64,000 nt of DNA. Source: Kaistella chaponensis. GTDB taxonomy: Bacteria; Bacteroidota; Bacteroidia; Flavobacteriales; Weeksellaceae. The stretch lies in NCBI RefSeq assembly GCF_900156725.1, contig NZ_FTOI01000013.1, forward strand, positions 1-64,000. Direction: 5' to 3'. Both the position numbers and the translations under genes were made by a program. Of the stretch, positions 8,467-17,095 are shown in pieces. A model generated the notes under the pieces. It did not search any database. It was not told the origin of the DNA and worked only from the letters and a program-made list of their open reading frames with translations. Within the stretch, counting starts at the first letter, position 1. Every line of letters starts with the position of its first letter.

Positions 8467-8801
8467 TGAGATCCGCAAAAGTCTTATACAAAGGTCAACC
8501 AGCCGGAGTACTGAAGCAGAATGATGATGGTAGTTTCATTTTTCAATATGATCAGGATTGGCTGTTGGACACCAATAAACCTCCCATAAGCCTAACGCTC
8601 CCTAAAACACAGAAAGAATTCGTCTCTAAAGAATTATTCCCATTTTTCTACCATCTTTTGCCAGAAGGAATTAATAAAAGAATGGTTTGCCAAACTTACA
8701 AAATTGATGAATCCGATGCTTTCGGAATTCTTTTAACTACTGCAAACACAGATACAGTGGGAGCTATAACAATTGAAAGAATTAAAAATGGATCAGCATA
8801 A
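8466..8801 (+). CDS. hipS: HipS-like protein (free-standing HipA N-terminal domain)
   Basis: 111 residues matching only the N-terminal subdomain of HipA: KVLYKGQPAGVL, SLTLPKTQKEF, FPFFYHLLPEGI and a closing GAITIERI. In classical HipA this domain is fused to the kinase. In the tripartite HipBST systems described from enteropathogenic E. coli it is a separate protein that acts as the antitoxin to HipT. The gene overlaps hipB by one base and hipT by 14 bases, so the products are made together. Assignment as antitoxin follows from that architecture. Confidence 0.8.
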   Translation: MRSAKVLYKGQPAGVLKQNDDGSFIFQYDQDWLLDTNKPPISLTLPKTQKEFVSKELFPFFYHLLPEGINKRMVCQTYKIDESDAFGILLTTANTDTVGAITIERIKNGSA

Positions 8802-9765
8802 AATAAAATATTGTCCAGGAAAACTCACAGAAGGTTTTGATACTTACAGTCCGATTGTTTTAAAGAAAATGTTTGACGGTAAAAAAATCAGTCCTGTTCT
8901 GCCCTACACATCGCCATCAGATTCCAAAGAGCGGTCGGTATTTAATGAAAATCAACTGCATATTTCTATTTCAGGTTTTCAGGAAAAATACTCATTGCTC
9001 ATCGAAAATTCAAAATTACGGTTAACGACTGAAGACGAGCGCGGACAATATATTTTGAAACCAATTTCAGACCTTCCAAAAAACAGTGAGTTTGCACCAG
9101 CAAACGAACATCTCACGATGCAAATCGCACAGCAAATTTTTAAAATAGAAACTGCGGAAAATGCTTTGACGTTCTTTGAAAATGGAAAACCCGCCTATCT
9201 TACTAAAAGATTTGATGTCAAAAAAAACGGGGAAAAATTAGCTGTTGAGGATTTTGCTTCTCTATTACAAAAATCACCTGCAACACACGGTGAACAGTAC
9301 AAATACCAAGGAAATTACTTGGAACTTTTTGAAACATTGAAAAAATTTGTACCTGCCTCAAAAGTAGAAGCACCAAAACTTTTCACATTAATTCTTTTCA
9401 ATTATTTATTTTCAAATGGAGATGCTCATCTAAAAAACTTTTCTCTAATAGAAACAGAGCAAGGTGATTTTAAATTAAGTCCGGCTTATGATCTACTCAA
9501 CACTAAGATTCATATTGAAGATGCTGATTTTGCTTTAAGCGACGTTCTTTTACCGAAATCCATTGCCAAAGGAAAAATAAAAGAGCAGTTTATTTTGTTG
9601 GGTCAAAAAGCTGAAATACCAGAAAAAATAATATCCAAAATTTTCAAAAATTTAACTTCTCACGAGAATGAAATCATTGAATTGACTAGCCGTTCTTTTC
9701 TCAGTGAACAACTTAAAAGAAATTTTATACAGAGTTATCAGACGAGATTAAAGAAAATCTCTTGA
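8788..9765 (+). CDS. hipT: HipT-like serine/threonine kinase toxin
   Basis: A 325-residue HipA-type kinase core without the N-terminal HipA subdomain. The Gly-rich-loop region carries S60-I-S62 (HISISGFQ), the twin autophosphorylation serines typical of HipT. K91 (YILKP) would bind ATP, D212 in NGDAHLKN is the catalytic loop aspartate, and D235 (PAYDLLN) binds Mg. HipT of E. coli O127 phosphorylates tryptophanyl-tRNA synthetase; HipA phosphorylates glutamyl-tRNA synthetase. The target here is unknown. A TTG at 8773 is an alternative start. All kinase residues look intact. Confidence 0.85.
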   Translation: MDQHKIKYCPGKLTEGFDTYSPIVLKKMFDGKKISPVLPYTSPSDSKERSVFNENQLHISISGFQEKYSLLIENSKLRLTTEDERGQYILKPISDLPKNSEFAPANEHLTMQIAQQIFKIETAENALTFFENGKPAYLTKRFDVKKNGEKLAVEDFASLLQKSPATHGEQYKYQGNYLELFETLKKFVPASKVEAPKLFTLILFNYLFSNGDAHLKNFSLIETEQGDFKLSPAYDLLNTKIHIEDADFALSDVLLPKSIAKGKIKEQFILLGQKAEIPEKIISKIFKNLTSHENEIIELTSRSFLSEQLKRNFIQSYQTRLKKIS

Positions 9766-9888
9766 AGAGAATCAATCAGATGATTTTTATTACATAGTAA
9801 TTCTTTACCTAATAGCAATTTCTTAAAAATAATAACATCTACCTTTATTGTAAGCTGTTCCAAATATCAATTGAACTTTTTGAAAGTA

Positions 9889-10143
9889 TCATGTTCTGAG
9901 AAAATCATCTTCTGGACTGTCTTTTTCTAAATCATCATATTCTTTGCTTTCACTATCAACTCCAAAAAGTTTTATCAATTTATCTGCATATCCAGTGACG
10001 TTTTTATGTTTCAATGTTTTTACCGGCTTGAGATACTCGGATGTAGAATATTTAAAGCGCAGTGATATAGTAGCGAAATAATAATTAATTTTTATTTTTT
10101 GGGCATAAAAAGGATAATACAAATATAAAGCAAATTGAAGCAT
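9889..10143 (-). CDS. Small ORF of unknown function, probably gene debris
   Basis: 84 codons. The first 20 lie over the 3' end of the ynfA relic in another frame, so that part is probably not meaningful. The rest (TLKHKNVTGYADKLIKLFGVD, then an acidic tail) looks like protein but I recognise no family. It could be the 3' end of a lost gene. Confidence 0.25.
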   Translation of the reverse strand: MLQFALYLYYPFYAQKIKINYYFATISLRFKYSTSEYLKPVKTLKHKNVTGYADKLIKLFGVDSESKEYDDLEKDSPEDDFLRT

Positions 10144-10412
10144 CTATTATATCATATTTATCGGGTTTAACACCATCAATTTTCTACGCAAAAAGGATAG
10201 ACATAATTATAATACTCCTTCATAAACGGTATAGGATTTTCCAAATGAATGACTTGTAGCGTCAATACATAGCCATACAAAGCTAAAATAATTCCCCAAA
10301 AACGCCATACCAAACAAGCTTATCTTCCTTTAACCAAAACCAAATAACCACCGCCAATTTCACAAAATCCTGCAAGTATAAAAATGGGTAAGGGTTTTAA
10401 ATAAAATATCAT
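10085..10412 (-). pseudogene. ynfA: Frameshifted YnfA / UPF0060 family membrane protein
   Basis: Reading the minus strand in three successive frames rebuilds a complete YnfA-family protein of about 105 residues. Frame one gives FILAGFCEIGGGYLV and then a stop. The next gives WFWLKEDKLVWYGVFG, and the third gives GIILALYGYVLTLQ. Later pieces read SFGKSYTVYEGVL and KIDGVKPDKYDIIDA, with a hydrophobic tail up to a stop at 10085-10087. The order and spacing match the four-helix YnfA family exactly, so this is a gene broken by several indels. Its ATG overlaps the stop of the upstream methyltransferase gene (ATGA), so the two were once one operon. Confidence 0.75.
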
Positions 10413-11035
10413 CTATTACTATTATTTTTTTTAAATCCGCAAAATTGAAAATTCTGTGTCGTGTTAAAAGGTGTTGTATGATTTTCTGTAAAGCATTTTA
10501 CGGCTTCAAAATTTTTGCTAAATGTAGCTTTCATCGTAATTTCATCGTATTGTTTTATATTTAATCCGCTGCATTTTAGAGGTCCATTTTCTGAAAATGT
10601 GCCTAATAAAAAATGACCGTTTTCTTTGATAGATTGACTTACTAAATGTGCATATTTTTGAATACTTTCATCATCTGTTACGAAATGAAAAACGGCTCTA
10701 TCGTGCCAAAAGTCAAATTGTATATCGGTTTTAAATGCTGTAATATCCGAAACAATCCAATGTACCAATTTTGCTTTATCCCCTAATCGTTTTTTAGCTT
10801 TTTCTAATGCAGTAGCAGAAATATCCAATACCCAAATATTCTCATATCCTTTTTCTAAAAGTGCATCAACGAAATTACTATCGCCACCGCCAATATCAAT
10901 AATAATGGTAGTTTTAGGCAAATTCAAATTTTCTAAATAATCTATTGAAGTTTTGGGATATTCTTGTGTCCAGCTCACTTCATTTGGGTTTTTGGTTGAA
11001 AATACTTTTTCCCAGTGTTGTTTATTCTGATTCAT
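10409..11035 (-). CDS. Class I SAM-dependent methyltransferase
   Basis: A 208-residue soluble enzyme with the Rossmann SAM-binding fold: motif I IIDIGGGDSNF (about residues 44-54), acidic loop VLDIS at strand 2, VSDITAF at strand 3 and FDFWHDRAVFHFV at strand 4. The N-terminal HWEKVFSTKNPNEVSWTQ is typical of a Bacteroidota group related to thiopurine/tellurite-type methyltransferases. The substrate is unknown; metalloid detoxification is possible given the surroundings but not shown. Its 3' end overlaps the start of the ynfA relic by four bases. Confidence 0.75.
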   Translation of the reverse strand: MNQNKQHWEKVFSTKNPNEVSWTQEYPKTSIDYLENLNLPKTTIIIDIGGGDSNFVDALLEKGYENIWVLDISATALEKAKKRLGDKAKLVHWIVSDITAFKTDIQFDFWHDRAVFHFVTDDESIQKYAHLVSQSIKENGHFLLGTFSENGPLKCSGLNIKQYDEITMKATFSKNFEAVKCFTENHTTPFNTTQNFQFCGFKKNNSNR

Positions 11036-11288
11036 TTTTTTAATTAATAACAGAAAGGGTCATAAATGTTTTTCCATCCATAACCCTGTTCATTTTTTTA
11101 TTGTTAAATGTATGCCGAAAAACCCGTAGCCAACTTAATAGACAGGATAGCATTACTACACATTTCCAACAGTTTAGGTGGTTGTTCATTTTAAAATTAT
11201 TTACGTTATAATAAATCATTTAATTTTATGCTGATTCGAATAGATTAATCATAACAGTATTTAGATAGGATTAGAATGATAGTTATCT

Positions 11289-11508
11289 TTATCCAAATGC
11301 ACCTCCATCAATGGTATGTATTAGTTTATGATCTAAAAATGTTTTAAGTGTTCTAAATAAAGTAACATTATCTGCTTTTTCGAATTGTTTTGATAAATCT
11401 TTATGACTGATCGCATACTTTTATTCTAATAATTTTTCTGCTACCAATAATGTCATTGCTATTGGTTTTTATGCCTCTTTGAACCAAAATGATTTCTATT
11501 TCTTTCAT
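11289..11508 (-). pseudogene. Fur-family regulator, truncated and frameshifted
   Basis: On the minus strand, ATG at 11508 opens a short frame (MKEIEIILVQRGIKTN). After a frame change it continues AMTLLVAEKLLE, a stop, and then YAISHKDLSKQFEKADNVTLFRTLKTF and DHKLIHTIDGG, ending at 11289. This is the winged-helix half of a Fur/Zur-type repressor (TLFRTLKTF is the diagnostic recognition segment). The metal-binding and dimerisation half is absent. With a frameshift, an in-frame stop and a truncation, it is a dead gene. The flanks 11036-11288 and 11509-11697 show no other coding content. Confidence 0.7.
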
Positions 11509-11697
11509 AACATTTAATTATATATTGCTCTACAGCTTACGTCAATGATTAATTATCTATTTTTTTTAATACAAACTTAGTTTGGTGAAAAACTACGAAT
11601 AATGTCTATTTCGAGAATAAGAAACATTGGAGTGATTTTTAAAAAATTGATATTATATCAAATGTCGATGGTTTCTAGACCATTTGCATTCTTTTCG

Positions 11698-11904
11698 TTA
11701 GCAACATTTGTTGTCTTGTTGAATTGGCGGACAAGCAACTGTTCCGTAACTGCAATATACACAGCAGTCGCCTTGTTTTGGTTTAAGAACTTGTTTACAA
11801 TTCTCACATTCGTAAAAATATTGGCAAGCGTCTGTCGGCATTATTTCTTCTTTCTTGTGTCCGCAGTTCGGGCAAGTGATTGTTGATTGTAATATAACTT
11901 CCAT
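11698..11904 (-). CDS. GDCCxxC domain-containing protein
   Basis: A 68-residue cytosolic protein with nine or more cysteines: CPNCGH, CQYFYECENCK, GDCCVYCSYG and CPP, ending NKCC. The GDCCxxC signature defines a family found with mercury-resistance genes, likely a small metal-binding or transfer protein, though no activity is established. It starts one base after the merTP stop, so it is the last gene of the mer operon. Confidence 0.82.
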   Translation of the reverse strand: MEVILQSTITCPNCGHKKEEIMPTDACQYFYECENCKQVLKPKQGDCCVYCSYGTVACPPIQQDNKCC

Positions 11905-11905
11905 T

Positions 11906-12505
11906 TTAATTTTCTTTTTTGTTGGTTACAGAATATCCTGTTGAATTAATTGCTTTTTCAATTTCAGCAATGTTGGTTTTGGAATTATCAAACGCTACAA
12001 CTGTTTTTCCGTTGTCGTAAGAAGTAGTTGAATTTATTATCCCTGTCAATTTATTCACTTCGTGATTTACATTTGCTTCGCAACTCGTACAAGTCATTCC
12101 GCTAATTGTAAACTCTGCTTTTTGGACATTGGATTTATCAACTACTATGATTTGTTTTTCTGTCTTTGGGTAGAAAATGCTTGAATAATATGGAAAGGCA
12201 AGCATAACAATTGCAAATACCGTTACAATTCCTAAAAACATTTTTGACTGAATGCTTTTTGGTTTTTCTTCCGTGTCGCAGTTGCAGTCAATTTGCTTTT
12301 TAGGTTTCAATTTTTGATACCAAGCAAAACCAAGCACTAAAATTGTCAAGCCGATAAAATATGGTCTGAAAGGTTCGAGCCAAGAAAAGGTTGAAGCAAG
12401 TCCGCTTGTCCCTGCAATAAGAGCCAAGATTGGTGTAATGCAACAAAGTGAAGCTGCAATAGCTGTGAAAATTCCTGTTCCGATTAGTTTGTTGTCGGTT
12501 TTCAT
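11906..12505 (-). CDS. merTP: Mercuric transport fusion protein MerTP
   Basis: A 199-residue inner-membrane protein joining a MerT-like transporter to a MerP-like metal-binding domain. MerT features are the vicinal C21-C22 in the first helix (SLCCITP) and a cytoplasmic C74-x-C76. After a third helix (about 90-112) comes an HMA domain with GMTCTSC (C139, C142). In known systems Hg(II) passes from MerP to MerT and then to the reductase MerA. No merA is present in this window. The start overlaps the stop of the regulator gene by four bases. Confidence 0.88.
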   Translation of the reverse strand: MKTDNKLIGTGIFTAIAASLCCITPILALIAGTSGLASTFSWLEPFRPYFIGLTILVLGFAWYQKLKPKKQIDCNCDTEEKPKSIQSKMFLGIVTVFAIVMLAFPYYSSIFYPKTEKQIIVVDKSNVQKAEFTISGMTCTSCEANVNHEVNKLTGIINSTTSYDNGKTVVAFDNSKTNIAEIEKAINSTGYSVTNKKEN

Positions 12506-12876
12506 ATTGTTTCTAAAATTTTGTTTTCGTCAAGTATTTTAAAAAACGGTTTTAGCATTTTTTCATATTCTTTTGTCAAAGAGTAAAAAATGGTTTGTGC
12601 TTCTCTTTCGGTTTCAATTAGTTTTCGGTCTTTAAGTTTTCGCAAGTGTTGAGAAATTGCCGAAATTTTCATACCAAGAATGTCGCTGATGTCGCAAACA
12701 CAAAGTCGTTTTTCTTCATAAAGCAGAAAGAGAATTCTCAGTCTTACATTGTTTCCCGCTAATTCAAGTCCGTTGGATAAGTAATCAAACGAATCGTTAA
12801 GCTCAGAGACTCGGCTTTTGCAACGGTTAATTTGCTTAATGTCTGCCTGTTGTCGTATGCAAGAATTATTGTCCAT
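12502..12876 (-). CDS. ArsR/SmtB-type metalloregulator of the mer operon
   Basis: A 124-residue winged-helix repressor with C59-V-C61-D in the alpha3-type site (RLCVCDISDIL) and two further N-terminal cysteines (C6, C19). These could form a three-coordinate Hg(II) or soft-metal site. The DNA-binding helix is SAISQHLRKLKDRKL. It is the first gene of the mer cluster and probably autoregulatory. An ArsR-type rather than MerR-type controller is usual for Bacteroidota merTP clusters. The start codon sits four bases after the -7 box, so a leaderless transcript or a slightly later start is possible. Confidence 0.83.
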   Translation of the reverse strand: MDNNSCIRQQADIKQINRCKSRVSELNDSFDYLSNGLELAGNNVRLRILFLLYEEKRLCVCDISDILGMKISAISQHLRKLKDRKLIETEREAQTIFYSLTKEYEKMLKPFFKILDENKILETI

Positions 12877-12880
12877 CGCA

Positions 12881-12912
12881 CAAAGATAGTCAATTTGTTT
12901 ATTTAAGCAAAT
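12881..12912 (-). promoter_or_regulatory. mer operon promoter with overlapping operator
   Basis: On the minus strand TTTG, a 19-base spacer and TATCTTTG (12881-12888) match the Bacteroidota consensus closely. Between the boxes lies the imperfect palindrome ATTTGTTTATTTAAGCAAAT (plus-strand sense, 12893-12912), well placed to block polymerase when the ArsR-type repressor is bound. Confidence 0.65.
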
Positions 12913-12964
12913 GCTAAAATAAGGATTTATAATAAAGTGGTCAATTTTTTACTCGATGCATTCG

Positions 12965-14923
12965 TTAAAATTTCATCCGTTGTATCCTTACAGCGTTTAA
13001 AATTGCCAATAATGCCACACCAACATCCGCGAAAACCGCTTCCCACATTGTTGCCAAACCTCCTGCTCCTAAAACTAAAACAACGGCTTTCACGGCAAAT
13101 GCCAGAATGATATTTTGCCAAACGATTTTTTTTGTCTGCTTTCCAATATTTATGGCCATTGCAATTTTACTCGGCTTATCATCCTGAATTACAACGTCCG
13201 CGGTTTCAATAGTAGCATCGCTTCCCAATCCACCCATTGCAATTCCTACGTCTGAAAGTGCGACGACCGGAGCGTCATTTACGCCATCGCCCACAAATGC
13301 TACACTCTCGCCTTTGCTTTTAATTGCTTTCAATTTTTCTACCTTATCTTCGGGCAGTAGATCTCCGAAAGCCGTATCAATCCCTAATTCTTTTGCAACA
13401 AGTTCTACGACGTTGGTTTTGTCACCGCTTAACATCGTTACTTTCACATTAAGATTATGCAGTTTAGTAACCGCCTCTTGCGCATCTTCTTTTATCGAAT
13501 CTGCGATGGTCAAATAGCCGGCAAATTTATTATTATACGCAATTGCGATGGTAGTATAAACAATTGAACTTGGGTCTAAATCATATTTAATAGAAAATTT
13601 GTCTAATAATTTGAAATTACCGACTAATAATTCTTTTCCGTTTACGTTTGCTTTTAAACCGTGACCTGAAATTTCTTCTACATTCTCCAATGCTATTTTT
13701 GAATCCAATTCTCCAACAAAATTATGAATCGCAGTTGCTACCGGATGTGTACTTTGACTTTCCAATTTGTTGACCATCGCCAAAATTGTTTTTTCATCAA
13801 AATCTGGATGAATAATAACTTCCTGAACTTTGAAAACACCTTCCGTCATTGTGCCTGTTTTATCCATCACAACATTCTTTATAGTAGCAATAACGTCTAA
13901 AAAGTTGCTGCCTTTAAACAAAATACCGTTTTTACTTGCAGCGCCAATTCCTCCGAAATATCCTAGTGGAATACTAATTACCAATGCACAAGGACAACTT
14001 ATTACCAAGAAAACCAGTGCTCTATAAAGCCATTTGCTGAAAGTATAATCCTGTACGAAAAACATTGGAACTATGGTAATGAGAACAGCCAATAGTACGA
14101 CGATTGGTGTGTAGATTTTTGCAAATTTTCTTATAAATAATTCTGTGGGTGCTTTCTGTGAAGTTGCATTTTGTACCAATTCTAATATTTTAGAAAGTTT
14201 ACTATCCTTATATGCGGTAGTTACTTTCACTTCTACTACGGTGTTCAGATTTATCATTCCTGCTAAAACAGTTTCACCTTTAGTTTTAGAATCTGGTTTG
14301 CTTTCTCCTGTGAGCGCCGCTGTATTAAATGAACCTTTTTCTGAAATCAATTCTCCATCTAAACCTAATTTTTCGCCAGATTTTAGTTGGATAATATCTC
14401 CGATTTCTACAGATTCTGCCTTCACAGTTGTTGCTTGGTTATCTTTTAAAACGGTAACTTCATCTGGTCTTTGGTCTAATAAGGTTTTGATATCGGATTT
14501 TGCTCTCTGTACTGCAAGGGTTTGAAAAACTTCACCAACAGCGTAGAAAAGCATTACCGCTACACCTTCCGGATATTCTCCAATTGCGAATGCACCAATT
14601 GTAGCGATGCTCATTAAAAGAAATTCTGAAAAGAAATCACTTTTTCTTATACTATCAAACGCATCTCTTAAAACTGGTAATCCCACGGGAATATACGCTG
14701 CAACATACCAGGCAATCCTTACCCATCCATTAAACCAATTTTGGGTAATCCAATTATCTAAAGCAATAGCAATTATTAATAATGTGAATGATATAATGGC
14801 GGGCAAAAACATTTGTAACGTTGTTTTGTCCGTATTATCGTGATTATGTCCAGCATCGTGGGAATGCTCTCCGGCATGTTTTTCCGTTCCAATATCCCTT
14901 AAGTTTAATTTCTTTTTTGCCAT
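12965..14923 (-). CDS. Zn/Cd/Co/Pb-type P1B heavy-metal ATPase
   Basis: A 652-residue ATP-driven exporter of soft or borderline divalent metals. Landmarks are a His-rich N-terminus instead of HMA domains (about residues 15-28: HAGEHSHDAGHNHD), TGES at 205-208, the metal-binding C310-P-C312 in TM6, phosphorylated D354 in DKTGT, SGHG of the HP motif region, and GDGVNDAP. The C-terminal membrane segment has the K...D pattern of the ZntA/CadA group (FAVKAVVLVLGAGGLATMWEAVFADVG). It lies upstream of a ZIP transporter and the czc genes, all on the same strand. Exact metal preference is inferred. Confidence 0.88.
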   Translation of the reverse strand: MAKKKLNLRDIGTEKHAGEHSHDAGHNHDNTDKTTLQMFLPAIISFTLLIIAIALDNWITQNWFNGWVRIAWYVAAYIPVGLPVLRDAFDSIRKSDFFSEFLLMSIATIGAFAIGEYPEGVAVMLFYAVGEVFQTLAVQRAKSDIKTLLDQRPDEVTVLKDNQATTVKAESVEIGDIIQLKSGEKLGLDGELISEKGSFNTAALTGESKPDSKTKGETVLAGMINLNTVVEVKVTTAYKDSKLSKILELVQNATSQKAPTELFIRKFAKIYTPIVVLLAVLITIVPMFFVQDYTFSKWLYRALVFLVISCPCALVISIPLGYFGGIGAASKNGILFKGSNFLDVIATIKNVVMDKTGTMTEGVFKVQEVIIHPDFDEKTILAMVNKLESQSTHPVATAIHNFVGELDSKIALENVEEISGHGLKANVNGKELLVGNFKLLDKFSIKYDLDPSSIVYTTIAIAYNNKFAGYLTIADSIKEDAQEAVTKLHNLNVKVTMLSGDKTNVVELVAKELGIDTAFGDLLPEDKVEKLKAIKSKGESVAFVGDGVNDAPVVALSDVGIAMGGLGSDATIETADVVIQDDKPSKIAMAINIGKQTKKIVWQNIILAFAVKAVVLVLGAGGLATMWEAVFADVGVALLAILNAVRIQRMKF

Positions 14924-15065
14924 TTTTTATATTTTAATTTTTGAATATATCGTTTGTATCTTATTATAATAATTTATCAAGTTTAATTTTTGAACCTAAA
15001 AATTTTAAATTAAAATTCATTTTTTGAACTTTACGATTATGCTTATTTTTTTAATCTTAATTAAT

Positions 15066-15788
15066 TTAAACTACCATTCCTACCAGTAGAAATATTAAAA
15101 ATCCTACAAAAAACATACTCGTCTGCAAAAGTGTTTCTTTTTCTTCGTGCGCTTCTTTCAATAATTCTTCAGTTACCAAAAATAATAAAGCAGCGAGACC
15201 GAAAGACAGCACCAATTCCAGCCATTCCTGTGATAATCCTGCTAATAATGTAATTCCTAAAACGGCTCCGACAAAGAAGCAGGCACCCAAAACTAATAAA
15301 ATAGTCAGGCTTTTTTGTTTTGAAAAATTTAAATCCATACAAGCCAAAACTACTGCTAATCCCAGAGAAAAAATTTCGAGAGCCAAAGCGATGGAAAGCA
15401 GAATTCCTTCGGTGCTTCCAGCCGCAAAACCAACGCCGAGAAGCACGCCATCTATTAGTAAATCGATGGCCAATGCCACCAGAAGTCCCATCGGCAAAGA
15501 ATTTTTTACTGCCGATTTTTCAGCGTTTTTTTGAAATTTTTCTGAAAAATATTTTACAGCCAACATCGTCGCGATGCCCAGTCCGAAACCAATTCCCACT
15601 TCAATAGGCCTGTGATTTTTAATAATATCCGGCAGAAGTTCCACTGCAACAACTGAAAAAACCACTCCGCCCGCAAAATGCAACACAGAACTCCGAAAAC
15701 CCGCGTTTGGTTTTTTAAATAATCCGGTAATCCCGCCCAATAAAATGGAAACAACTGGAATTAAGGCGTATAAATAAATTGAAATCAT
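15066..15788 (-). CDS. ZIP-family metal transporter
   Basis: A 240-residue inner-membrane protein of about eight helices. The metal path is suggested by HFAGGVVFSVVAVELLPD in the second helix region, SLPMGLLVALAIDLLIDGVLLG, and the EELLKEAHEE segment. ZIP proteins usually import Zn(II) and related metals, though direction depends on gradients. Finding one beside exporters suggests homeostasis or a repurposed function. It lies between the P-type ATPase and the czc adaptor on the same strand with gaps of 87-142 bp. Confidence 0.82.
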   Translation of the reverse strand: MISIYLYALIPVVSILLGGITGLFKKPNAGFRSSVLHFAGGVVFSVVAVELLPDIIKNHRPIEVGIGFGLGIATMLAVKYFSEKFQKNAEKSAVKNSLPMGLLVALAIDLLIDGVLLGVGFAAGSTEGILLSIALALEIFSLGLAVVLACMDLNFSKQKSLTILLVLGACFFVGAVLGITLLAGLSQEWLELVLSFGLAALLFLVTEELLKEAHEEKETLLQTSMFFVGFLIFLLVGMVV

Positions 15789-15875
15789 AAAAATATTTTG
15801 ATGCTAGTTTTGGCAACTTTTTATGGAAACAAATGGTTTGTAACTAGGTTTTAAGGTTTTAAAATTATCCCAAGA

Positions 15876-17072
15876 TTACTCCTCTTCCTCCATATTATTC
15901 ATTTTAGAAAGCAGGTCATATGCCCCTTTTAAAACTACTTTATCGGATTCATTAGATTTTGCAGGCAAAGTAACCGCAGTAAAACCATTTTCGCTTACAC
16001 CGGTTTGCACTTCTACCTTCCTAAAGATATATTGTTTTTCTTTTTCCTTCCCATCTTTATCTTTAGTTTTTTCTAAAGTTTTTTCTAAAATAAAAATAAA
16101 ATTCTTACCTCCGGAACCTACAATTGCCGCATCTGGCAATGCTGGTGTTTCCACAGATCCAAGTTCTATGATAGCATTTACAAACATTCCCGGCAACAGA
16201 TTTTGAGATACATTCTGAATTCTTGCCAAAACATCTACAGTTCTGTCTCCGTGTATATCTTTCCCTATCAGATAAACTTTAGCAGTTTTTTCCTCGGCGT
16301 CACCAGTAGCCTGAAATCGAATAATTTGACCAACTTTTATTTTTGCAACATCTTTTTCAAAAACCTGCACTTTTACCATCATATTACCTGTATTTGCAAT
16401 ATCTGCGACAACCTCATTAGTTCCAACATATTTTCCAATATTGGTATATACTTTTGTTACGTATCCGCTTTGTGGTGCATAAATGTTGGCGCGCGAAGAT
16501 ATGTTACCTCTTGCAACAGAAGCAGGATTGATGTTCGCAACCTGAAGTCTTGCCCGTAATCCGGCAACTCGTGCAGACATACTATTATACTCACTTTGCG
16601 CCCGCTGTAAAGATTTTCTGGCTGCAATATTTTCTTTTACCAGTTCTTTTTGGCGTGTAAGATCCTGTCTTAAATAAGACATCTGACTATTGCTTTCCAT
16701 GTAATCCTGCTGTATCTGTAGAAATTCAGGATTTTCTATCGTTGCCACCACGGTTCCTTTTCCAATATATTTTCCTTCGATTACGTTCATGGATTTTACA
16801 TGACCTCCAAAAGAAGAGGTGATACTGGTCAGATTTTGCGGTGGAACTTCAATAGCTCCAGAGGCTTTGATATAATTGGAAAGATTAGTATTGGTTATAT
16901 TTCCCAATTCCATTCCCACACTTTTGTACTGCGCTTCACTAAATTCTACGCTGTTTGCATCGTGCGGAACTTCTACATTTGCCGTGACTGCTGTTTCTTC
17001 CTTTTTATCGGAATTACAGGCTGACAACATAAAACTTAAGACGATGATATATAAATATTTTGATTTACTCAT
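15876..17072 (-). CDS. czcB: Czc-type RND periplasmic adaptor lipoprotein
   Basis: A 398-residue membrane-fusion protein linking an inner-membrane RND pump to an outer-membrane channel. The N-terminus has a lipobox (FMLSAC, Cys19). It is followed by a barrel-sandwich half (SFGGHVKSMNVIEGKYIGKGTVVATI), a helical hairpin (about 120-175), the second half (YAPQSGYVTKVYTNIGKYVGTNEVVADI), and beta-barrel and membrane-proximal domains. It sits 23 bp after the fused CzcA-TolC gene and shares its operon. Confidence 0.88.
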   Translation of the reverse strand: MSKSKYLYIIVLSFMLSACNSDKKEETAVTANVEVPHDANSVEFSEAQYKSVGMELGNITNTNLSNYIKASGAIEVPPQNLTSITSSFGGHVKSMNVIEGKYIGKGTVVATIENPEFLQIQQDYMESNSQMSYLRQDLTRQKELVKENIAARKSLQRAQSEYNSMSARVAGLRARLQVANINPASVARGNISSRANIYAPQSGYVTKVYTNIGKYVGTNEVVADIANTGNMMVKVQVFEKDVAKIKVGQIIRFQATGDAEEKTAKVYLIGKDIHGDRTVDVLARIQNVSQNLLPGMFVNAIIELGSVETPALPDAAIVGSGGKNFIFILEKTLEKTKDKDGKEKEKQYIFRKVEVQTGVSENGFTAVTLPAKSNESDKVVLKGAYDLLSKMNNMEEEE

Positions 17073-17095
17073 GATTTTGGAACTTTAATTATTTA

